A stretch of 64,000 bases of DNA from Phallus indusiatus (Eukaryota > Basidiomycota > Agaricomycetes > Phallales > Phallaceae): the NCBI GenBank assembly GCA_027605045.1, contig JAQFWX010000059.1:1-64000 (forward strand), read 5' to 3'. The notes beneath the pieces were generated by a model that made no database searches, was not told where the DNA came from, and saw only the letters and a list, made by a program, of their open reading frames with translations. The translations under genes were made by a program, and so were the position numbers. This document shows, in pieces, positions 55,318-64,000 of this stretch. The number at the start of each line of letters is the position of its first letter. Position 1 is the first letter of the stretch.

Positions 55318-57751
55318 ATGCTGTCCTCAGCCATAAGCTACTCGTCGTCCTCGAGACATGGTCTGAACTTATCTCGCCGACTATCTCAACAATCTCTTCG
55401 CCAAATGTCACACTCTTCGGTTCAACTACCTCTGAAACCCCTCTCTGTAGACGACGAATCCCACGACTTTGAAGCACGCGTCCAGGAAACGGAAGCATGG
55501 TTTAACTCTCCCCGGTTCGCTGGAATGAAAAGGCCATACACTGCTGCATCTGTCGTATCCAAGCAAGGATCGTACAGACCTCTTGCCTTGCCTTCTACAC
55601 CGCTCGCCGAGAAGCTGTTTCGCATGCTGCAAGAAGCCGAGAAGGAGAAAAAGCCGTTGCATACGATTGGAGTTATTGATCCTGTGCAGATGACGCAGAT
55701 GGCAGAAAGACAGGAAGTCGTGTATATATCTGGATGGGCTTGTTCTAGTACTTTGGTTCATGGGAGTAATGATGTTGGACCTGATTTAGCGTACGTTTAG
55801 TTTTGGGCGTCTTATTGGGAATGTGTGGGCTGATTCGTATACCGCAGCGATTATCCGTATACTACTGTTCCCAACCAAGTTCATCGCATTTTTCGTGCGC
55901 AACAGTTACATGACCGAAAGCATTACGACGAACGATTCTCAATGCCTCCGGAGAAGAGGAAAAGCTTGAAATATATCGATTATTTGAGACCTATACTAGC
56001 TGACGGAGATACCGGGTTGGTTCTATTGAATTTATACTATGTTTGCCTCAGTTCGTGGACCTTTTTTATTCTTCTAGGCATGGTGGTCTTTCATCAGTAA
56101 TGAAAATTACAAAGCTTTTCGCCGAATCCGTAAGTAGCTACTCCGTCGTTAGCTAACCTTTGACTGAATGATCTTTAAGGGTGCTTCAGCCTTCCACTTT
56201 GAAGACCAACTACCTGGCGGCAAAAAGGTCAGCATCATCACAACCCACTTTCCGAAATACACCCAGCAGCTCAACAACCTTTTTTTTGATAACTCAACAG
56301 TGCGGCCATCAAGGCGGAAAAGTAGTCGTACCCACAAACACCCACATCTCCCGTCTTGTAGCCTCTCGATTCCAACTCGACATCTTGCAATCGCCATGTT
56401 TCGTCGTAGCCCGAACAGACGCTGATTCGGGGAGACTTTTGTCTTCTAACATTGATCCGGCTGATCATGAGTTTATTTTGGGAACAACTACGCGTGACGA
56501 TGATGGTGGTCTTGCGGAGGTGTTGGCTGAAGCTGAGGCGCGTGGTGCGAGTGGGGGAGAGCTTGATGAGCTTGAGGCTGGGTGGATGGCAAAGCATGAG
56601 CTTGTCACTTTTGATCAAGGTTTGGCTTTTTGTGATTGTTGGTTGTCCGGCGGAGGTTTATCTGATTTTTTTTCTCTCTTTTTTTGAAAGCTGTGAGGAA
56701 GGAGCTTGATGCCGTTGGAAAGGGATCTGTTTGGGATGATTATAAGAAAGCTGTCAATGGGAAGTCGAATTCTCAGGCTAGAATCGTTGCGCGGGAGTTT
56801 TTGGGAAAGGATATATTCTGGGATTGGGATTGTAAGTTTTTTGTTGTCGTCGCCGGGTGATGATGTTGGAAAACCCATGTGCTGTTCAGTACCACGTACA
56901 AAGGAAGGATATTATCATACCACCGGTGGCAACGACGTATGATCCCAATTATCATTCCCTTCCAAGATGCTTATTCTATACAGGCTGTTATCAAACGTCT
57001 ACTCGCTTTTGCACCATACGCGGATATGCTATGGTACGAAACGAATACCCCGACAGTTGAAGCCGCGACGCGCATCGCTCGTATCGTTAGAGAAAAATTC
57101 CCCGGAAAGTAAGTATACACATCACTGCTGCGCCTCTTGTTACTTTCTAACAGATTATATTAGACAATTCGTTTATAACTTGAGTCCGAGCTTTAACTGG
57201 GCAACGCATGGGTTCAACGATGAGACGCTGAAGACCTTTATCTGGGACATCGCGAAAGAAGGGTTTGTTATTTCTTCATCAACATCTTCCCCGAAGGCTC
57301 GTCACATGTTGATGAAAAAAATTAGGTACGCTATTCAATTGGTTTCTCTTGGTGGACTGCATAATACGGCTGTTTCGACGGGTACGTTCTATCTTCCTTA
57401 TCGGAGAGAGAAAAGAATGAATTATTGGATAATTTTATAGCTTACTTGTCGAAGAAATATGAGACAGAGGGCATGCTTGCGTACGTAAATGAGGTTCAGC
57501 AGAGGGAAAGGGACATTGGCTGTGATGTTTTGACACATCAGAAATGGTTAGTTGCCTACGAATTCATTTTTGGTTATTGTTTGACCTTGTTGTGTTCAGG
57601 AGTGGTGCAAGTTATATTGACAGAATTATTACAAGTAAGATTGTTTTTTTTTCTACAAAGGAGTCGTTTGTTAAATTGTCCGGCAGCTGTGCAATCGGGG
57701 AATTCTAGTACCGCTGCGGGTGGGAAGGACTCTACCGAGCATACATTCTGA
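55318..57751 (+). CDS. Isocitrate lyase (glyoxylate cycle)
   Basis: Cleaves isocitrate to glyoxylate and succinate, letting the cell grow on C2 compounds and fatty acids. Start at [20 protein letters not shown], an Arg/Ser-rich leader that resembles a mitochondrial presequence; a second in-frame ATG (MSHSSVQ) could give a shorter form. Hallmarks in order: [43 protein letters not shown] with the catalytic KKCGH split by an intron, [30 protein letters not shown] and [20 protein letters not shown]. It ends DSTEHTF. About ten introns. Usual fungal ICLs end without a classical SKL as well. A fragment of the C-terminal exon is pasted at 42.0 kb. Gene looks complete. Confidence 0.93.
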
Positions 57752-59909
57752 GGGTATGAGAGGATTTATTTGTACTGCATTGATCTGTGAGATGTTGAAT
57801 TATGAATATATATCTTGGCTTACAATATGTTAATGGGCTCTTCTTTTCGTATGTTGTCGATCTTGATTGTTAAGTGTCTAACGCATTTTACTATCTGTCA
57901 ACTGTTTTCGATATATATTCGATGCGTACTATCCTGGCACTGTATAGCTTAACTCTCGATTTTTCAGTCCAAACAGTCTTCTTGAAACATGCATATGTAA
58001 ACTCAATGCGTTCAGTGCCATGGTGCAATTCAGAGCTGCGTTACGATTAAAGTTATCAGTGTGTTGCGTACGCAAACAGGCTATGCGGAGATTAGTCAGC
58101 GCTCGGTATATGCGCCGGTCTGTCAATATTTTGCAAATTCCAATTATTTTGTACCTTTCACCCGTTCGCAATTAAACTATTAGCCTTTTCCATTGTTTTT
58201 AGATTACATTTTAGCACCATTCCAATTTCCTGGAAACTCCCAAATAATGTATATAAAAATTCCTCTTTAGCTTACAAAATACAAGAAGAATGTTTCCCTC
58301 CTATTTCTCCCTCTGAGCACACATCCGCTGATTCCCTTATCTTCCCTGTTCGCTCCTGAGGCGCGCGTATCAAGTGTATTGACTTGCATGCCCACATCAC
58401 GTGCAGGACGTAAATTGCCACCTAAGTTCGTTCATCAATAGTCAACGCGGCCTGATAGAGAAGGATGGAGAGTGTAAAATTTCACGGAATAGATGCCGGG
58501 CACCTGAAATGGATGGTTTGATGACTATCGGATCAACTCCTCGTTGCTCCGCTCCGCTGTCTTGCGAAAGAATTCAGACAGGCTAGCAGCTAATCAGGGT
58601 TTTTTTTTGAGACAATTATACCTTGTTTATCGCATTGGAGTACAGCAGGTTGGAAAACAAGAAAACACTGAAATAGCAACGCGGCACACGCGTCCAGCCG
58701 AGCAGAAAGCGCCGTCGCGGCTGCACCGTCTGTTAACTCTTCTCCTCTGCCTAGCGCGGCAGACATCTCGTGTCTCCTCGATTCACCATCTTCTGTCGCA
58801 AACTTTCTTCCTCCCGCTTATCCAAGACAGGTGGATGCTTCTTAGGACATACCTTTACGGCTGAGCCAGGTGCAATAGGAACAACTGGATCGAAGCAAAG
58901 GTGTCCAGACCCAGCCTAGTCGACTTTATTTCACTTCTTAACGCGGTTGGCAACCCCAACTCGACTCTCAACTCAACTCAACCTTCAGCTCATCTCTCAA
59001 CGTGGCCCGCTATGAGGACCTAGGGGCGATAGCCCAGGAGCAGTGGCCTAGCAGCAATGGCCTAGTGTAGCGGCCGAGTTGCCTAGTAGCAGTGGCCTAT
59101 AGCCGCGGCCTAGTGACAGTAGCCTAGCGGCAGTGGCCTAGGAGCAACAACCTAGCGGCGGGGCCTAGTGGCAGGAACGATGGCGGATTCCTACCCGCAT
59201 TGCCTGACTCAACAGCCAGCTTGTGTGGAGCACGAATGAGACGGATGATCGACTGCGTGGTTTGGTGGGGTGGTGGTCGGTGACCACGGTCGCAGTCGTG
59301 GGTGAACGGTCACCTCCCACCGCGCACCGAACCTGTCGGCTCCTTCCCCTTCAACAGGGCTCCTCCTGAAGCAGCGACAGAGCGTCCGACGAGGTTGGAA
59401 TGAAATTGAGCCACTTGTTAGGCGGCAGCCGATGCAGCAAGTCGCCCCGGGCCTGAAAGTCCCATTCATAAGCTCGATGTCACCGACGAGAGGAACCCCG
59501 GATGTTATTAAAAAAATAGAACGAAGTAGCTGCGGAATTTCGCCTCGATCATTAAATAGATCAATTATTGCAATGTCTCCAACTCCATCTGTCGTATGCT
59601 TGTCGAGTATTTGCAAAAGTCGTAATTATCATTTTGTCAAACAAAAACATAGAAAAAGGACCATAGGCATCGGTAACCGAAAAAATCCGAGAAAGGGTCT
59701 GTATGGCTTTCACCTCAATGTGCGTCCAGTGTCCACGGACGAACCAGTTGAAAAGTTGTCCTTGCCGGTTTGGCCGTGTGACGCCGCCAAAAGTCACATC
59801 CTTTTGTCCACATCTCCTGTCCTTAACCCCAAACGTTATATATTTATGGTAAACGCTTGATACAGGTAAGTTCTTCATAATACTCCCTCCAAATTGCAAA
59901 TACAATACA
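57752..59909. other. Intergenic; minisatellite and unassigned sequence
   Basis: 3' flank of isocitrate lyase, then GC-rich sequence of different character from about 58.3 to 59.5 kb, with a degenerate minisatellite (59.03-59.18 kb). ORFs at 59,209-59,616 (minus), 59,432-59,860 (plus) and 59,561-59,905 (minus) overlap each other and match nothing I recognise. The change in base composition suggests old transposon debris, but no terminal repeats were found. Confidence 0.4.
59028..59175. repeat. Degenerate minisatellite, unit about GCCTAGnrGCAGTG
   Basis: GCCTAG or CCTAG recurs about every 13-20 bp, separated by (A/C)GCAGTG-like spacers, for around 150 bp. Not a perfect period. Confidence 0.6.
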
Positions 59910-62216
59910 ATGGTCGAAGAATTTACGTTATCTGATCCAGAAATCCCGAAAGCCGACCCCTCTCAACCCTCTTCGTCTCCCAATCCACCTCGCCCATCAA
60001 ACGTAAAACGAGGACTAGACTACACGCCGATGGTTGACAAGCAATCTGCAAGCGCGTGTTTTACCTCGGGAGCTGAGGAGCGCGACCCACGACTGATACT
60101 AATGGGAAGCGAAGTGACTGGCAAAATCATTGGCCCCATGCCCGCAAACGATTTTCTCGAAGAGTTCCTTCCGGCCCCAAGGACAAAGCTACAGTCTCTA
60201 CAGACCTATCAAATTGAGACAAGGAAGGTTGCAAAAAGTAAAGAGGAGAAAGATATGTACGATCCCTTTGTAAGCGCACTTTCATCCGGTATCTTTCCGT
60301 CAAAACTTAAACGCCCCGCACAGGTCAAAGCCGTCCAAAGTTTATGTCGCAATTTCACAGTCGTTGCCACACAGGATCGTCCTTTCCTTGTATTTCACAA
60401 AGTAACAATAAAACCTGATGTTTGCTTATTCCCAAGCAATGACGCGGGAGACATCTCCAAAGTGGAATTAATGATTGAGGCTAAATTCCCCAAAACCTCT
60501 GATCCATTCACTGATATGCCCGGAAAACCTCTTGTCAATGACAGCAATGCCGCAAAGGAGACTCTGGGACAAATCACCACATACGCTTCCGCTCATCAAG
60601 CCGCTCAATTTCGCTCACACGCTTTCTCTTTACTCCTATTTCCGAAGTACGCTAGAATACTCCGTTGGGACAGATCCGGCGTAATTGTTACGGAACAAAT
60701 TCCTTTGTCATCCACCGACCTGCCTGAATTCTTTCACAGGTTTGATTGCATGACGGCAGACAAACGGGGAATTGACGTCTCAGTTACTAAGCCGTCTAAA
60801 CCGAATGAGCTTCGTGCACGGGAAGCACTTGGGTTTGATGAAGATGCCCGTCTGGTACAATTACCGGTGGCTGACTCGGGCTATATTGTTCCACGGGACA
60901 TATATATAGGTGGTACTCGCTCTCCACTAGGGCGATCAACTCGCGCATTTTTCGCATATTCTCTTTTACTAAAGAAAGCAGTATTTCTCAAAGACACCTG
61001 GCGACTGCAATCTCAAACTGCGGAGCACGATCTTTACGCTAAACTAAAGGAGCATAAAGTACCCTACATAGCAACTGTTCTCGCCGCAGGAGACGTCCCC
61101 AATCAGCAAACTGTCACACAAGACTTTGTGAAAAAAGAAGCAACCTGGGCAAAAAATCGACCGGAAAAGCTGAGAAAACATTTTCATTATCGGCTGGTTT
61201 TAGAGGAAATTGGGACTCCTTTGACGACGTTTTCTTCTACAAGAATGCTCGTCAAGGTTATGCACGATGCTCTAATAGGTTCGTTTACCTTTGAAGTTTC
61301 CGTTCAGATATTCACGTCATTTCAGCGCATAAAGTGGCATATGAACAGGCCAAAATACTTCATCGTGATATCAGTCCGAACAACATTTTGATCTATAACG
61401 GTTCGGCGTTGCTGATAGACTGGGATCTATCAAAAAGTCAAGATAGCATTCAGCAAGCAAGGGAGTCTGAGAGAACCGTACGCCTTTTGGTTATATCATG
61501 ACTGAATTTCAATGAATATTTTTATCCTAAAGGGAACATGGCAATTCACGGCTGCCCGTCTCCTCAATCCTCATACGACCGGACCGCAAACTCTTACAGA
61601 TGATGTTGAATCATTTGTGCACGTTCTGACATGGACAGCTTTCAGATATGCGGACCACAAAATGACTAAGATGGAGCTTACAGACTTTCTTCGGAGCATT
61701 TTCGACCATTCGTTTACCGACGAAAATGGTCGTAGACAAGGTGGCCATGCCAAATCTCGATACCTAGGATCGCCGTTCGAACTTAGAGCGGCAAGATTCA
61801 CATCCACAAATTTGTACAAGTTACTTCGTCGTATATCTGGTAAAATTGCCGTCCGATATCAGGAACCGCCTTCAGATTACGATGATTCGGAATCATCCTC
61901 ATCGTCAGATGACTCCGGCGATGATGGAGCAAAGAAGCACAGAAAGCTCGAAAAGCGGTTAAAGAAACTCGAGTCTTCAGACTGGATAATAGACGCCTTT
62001 GCGCGTGCTCTCAAACGAAACTGGCCTGAAAATGATGCTGCCCAGGAACGCGAACTCCATTATATCCCCTCAGCATTAAAGCCCAGTGCCCAAGACCCAA
62101 GCTTACAAGTAAAATCCTCTAAGCACGATCAAGGAGAAGGGGGGGCGAGCGGGTCCAAGGAAGAGCCAAATCTGACTGGGCCTCCCGCGAAGAAAGTGCG
62201 GTTGGACAAGAGGTAG
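59910..62216 (+). CDS. FunK1-type fungal protein kinase
   Basis: Kinase family expanded in mushroom-forming basidiomycetes; target unknown, probably intracellular. 734 residues in three exons (59910-61278, 61326-61477, 61533-62216; total divisible by three). A long N-terminal FunK1 region includes ELMIEAKFPKTSDPF, GQITTYASAHQAAQFRSHAF and KYARILRWDRSGVIVTEQI. The kinase core then has the catalytic loop LHRDISPNNILI, the metal-binding IDWDLSK (DWD in place of DFG, usual in this family), and GTWQFTAARLL with the P+1-like region. The C-terminal tail has a Ser/Asp acidic run (DDSESSSSSDDSGDD), a basic run, and a Lys/Arg end. Intron 1 uses donor GTTCGT. The catalytic residues are present, so it may be active. 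A copia LTR begins 24 bp after the stop codon. Confidence 0.9.
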
Positions 62217-62240
62217 TAAAGACACATTTATGGCGTGCGT

Positions 62241-62420
62241 TGTTGAACGTGCACTGGGATGCAACGGTCAAAAGACGTCATATTAATTACTGTAGTTTAC
62301 ATACCTGGGATGCAACGGTCAAAAGACGTCAGTCTTTTGCCCGGCGCCCCAGGTTACATGTTACGCGTCGTGACGCGTGTTATCTACTATCTAACTAGTG
62401 ATTATATCGTAATTCCAACA
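62241..62420 (-). mobile_element. 3' LTR (180 bp) of a Ty1/copia retrotransposon
   Basis: On the minus strand the LTR begins TGTTGGAATT (62,420) and ends ACGTTCAACA (62,241), giving near-matching inverted ends TGTTGGA/TTCAACA. It directly follows a polypurine tract, GAGGGGGAG (62,421-62,429), just past the pol stop codon: exactly the arrangement of a 3' LTR. The possible left target-site copy is TGCGT (62,236-62,240); the other end is outside the window. Confidence 0.8.
62254..62331. repeat. Pair of perfect 27-bp direct repeats within the LTR
   Basis: A 27-bp unit at 62,254-62,280 and again at 62,305-62,331 (start-to-start 51 bp), each starting CTGGGATGCAACGGTC and ending GACGTCA. On the element's strand each contains TGACGTC, the core of a cAMP-response-type site. 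Confidence 0.85.
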
Positions 62421-62429
62421 CTCCCCCTC
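62421..62429 (-). promoter_or_regulatory. Polypurine tract of the copia element
   Basis: GAGGGGGAG immediately upstream of the LTR start, the plus-strand primer site for reverse transcription. Confidence 0.75.
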
Positions 62430-62435
62430 GATAAA

Positions 62436-64000
62436 TCACGTCGTTAGACCGAATAGCTGGGTCATGTCCGACAATTTTGAACCAGATAGAGGCTTCGTTA
62501 AACCATCGGCGGGCATGTGCTCTGTCGGGGTGTACTCGACTTTTATGACTTCTTTCGCAACCTCGTCGCGCAACCAATAGAATCGTAAGTCGAGATGTTT
62601 TACCCGACCGTGGTGTTCTGGGTTCTTAGCTACTGACAGTGCTGATTGATTATCGATGTATAACGTGGATGGCGAACGGAACTTGTGTCCGAATTCAGTG
62701 AAGAGGTTTCGAAGCCACAATATCTCTTGCGCTGTAGAGACTGCGGCGACATATTCGGCCTCTGTGGTTGAGAGGGTGACAAAGGGCTGTAATCGGCTCA
62801 TCCAACTGATCGCACCGGTTCCCATCTTTATGACGAATCCGGTTGTTGATCGTTTGTTATCTGGGTTGCCACCGTGGTCAGCATCGCTGTAGGAGGCAAA
62901 TAGTTCTGATGATGTCGGATCGGGTGCGTACTTGATTTTGTAGTCCATCGTCCCTTTCAGATAACGCAGCAGTCTCTTTAGGGCGATCCAGTGTTGTGGA
63001 CCCGGCGATTTGCTAAATCGAGACAGGACACTGACTGCGTATGCAATATCTGGGCGTGTGGCTATTGCTAGGTAAGCAACTGCACCAAGTATGTTTATGT
63101 ACGGCACTTTGCTCATTTCCTTTTTCTCTTCTTCGGTAGTTGGTCCCATGGAAGAAGATAAGACGACGTTGGGATTGAGTGGTGTGGAAACAGGCTTGCA
63201 ATCGGCCATGTTGGCACGCTCAAGGATATCAATGACGTACTGGCGCTGGGATAGTGTAAGTGACTTTTCTTGTCGATTTCGTTCAATCTTGACACCTAAC
63301 AAATAGCTTGTCTCTCCAAGATCGCGAAGCTTAAAATGTGTTTCTAGTTGCTTCACAAGCGCCCGTATTGCCTCTCCGTCCTTTCCAGCAATTGTGATAT
63401 CATCGACGAACACCGGGACGATGATGCGGGTCTTTTCATCATCACGGCCGTACACCCAGACACTGTGTTCACAGCGAACACGCAGGAATCCCATTCCGCA
63501 CAAGGTTTTGTGGAGTTTCTTGTGCCATTCTCTGCCTGCTTGCTTAAGACCGTATAGTGCACGCTTCAGGCGCAGCGCATGGGTGTTATCAGAGGATTGG
63601 AAACCTTCAGGCTCTTTCATGTACACTTCATCTTCAAGGTCACCGTTGAGGAAAGCTGATGAAACATCGACGCTTTTCAGCTCAAGATCTTGTAGAGCTG
63701 CAAAGGCAAGGATTGCACGGATGGTTGCCCATTTTGGGGTTGGTGAGAAAGTTTCAGTAAAGTCAAATCCCGGTCTTTGTGCATAGCCTTTTGCAACTAA
63801 TCTTGCTTTGTAACGCTCTACAGAACCATCCGAATTTCGTTTGACCTTGAAGACCCAGCGGCTCCCAATTGCTTTCCGGTTTGCTGGGAGTTGGACTAGC
63901 TCAAAGACACCATTTTCCGTCAGGGCTTGCATTTCATCTAACGCAGCTTGATACCACATGTGCGCTTCTGGTTCCGGTCGTGAAAGGGCTTCAGCTAGCG
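62436..64000 (-). mobile_element. Ty1/copia pol: reverse transcriptase and RNase H (5' part outside window)
   Basis: Continuous open frame to the window edge. RVT_2 reverse transcriptase: SRWVFKVKRNSDGSVERYKA, RLVAKGYAQRPGFDF, DVSSAFLNGDLEDEVYMKEP, LYGLKQAGREWHKKL, active site PVFVDDITIAG (VDD), YLLGVKIERN. Then the linker TPLNPNVVL and RPDIAYAVSVLSRFSKSPGP, and the copia RNase H with SYSDADHGGN, LSTTEAEYVAA and IDNQSALSVAKNPEHHGRVK. Stops 62,436-62,438 just before the polypurine tract. There are no stops or frameshifts over about 520 codons, so this copy is young and possibly intact. Gag, protease and integrase would lie to the right of the window. Confidence 0.95.

Noticed and set aside
62241..62420. 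Treating the LTR as the 3' UTR of the FunK1 kinase only
   Set aside because: The TGTTGGA/TTCAACA ends and the polypurine tract next to pol show it is the copia 3' LTR.

Overview
The window reads as nuclear DNA of a mushroom-forming basidiomycete (Agaricomycetes). Coding regions are cut by many 45-100 nt introns with GT(A/G)xGT donors and short branch-point/AG ends. The gene families are typical of that class: a FunK1-type kinase, DUF6533 seven-helix proteins, a trichodiene-synthase-fold sesquiterpene synthase, an HsbA-like secreted protein, a multi-exon P450 and a GH88-like hydrolase. No rRNA, tRNA, CRISPR array or bacterial-style operon was seen. All exon joins are my own reading of frames and splice signals.

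Layout. 0.6-8.4 kb (minus): three GNAT acetyltransferase paralogues, a P450 between the second and third, and a mitochondrial carnitine/acylcarnitine-type carrier carrying two 1-nt deletions. 9.2-10.9 kb (minus): an unsaturated-glucuronyl-hydrolase-like gene. 11.7-22.1 kb: two divergently transcribed paralogues with PB1, disordered Ser/Pro, coiled-coil and polyproline regions, followed by a 1,336-residue Ser/Asn-rich protein (23.2-27.4 kb). 30.4-41.0 kb: three DUF6533 membrane-protein genes around a terpene synthase gene.

42.0-48.5 kb is a mosaic of broken copies of genes found elsewhere in this same window: a piece of isocitrate lyase, a piece of a proline-rich gene, an inverted copy of the carrier+GNAT pair (itself carrying a solo LTR), a second terpene synthase with lesions, and the 3' tail of a DUF6533 gene. 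49.0-51.8 kb (minus): the intact proline-rich gene and the HsbA-like gene. 53.5-57.8 kb (plus): D-xylose reductase and isocitrate lyase, both carbon-assimilation enzymes (pentose entry and glyoxylate cycle). 59.9-62.2 kb: the FunK1 kinase, with a Ty1/copia element lying 24 bp beyond its stop codon and running off the right edge.

The most unusual signal is a set of very small exons at conserved positions: a 6-nt exon with the identical sequence TGATGG in both PB1 genes, an 8-nt exon in all three DUF6533 paralogues (different sequence, same length and phase), and 12-nt and 20-nt exons in the P450. Several introns use GC donors. Automatic gene callers would probably mis-model most of these genes.
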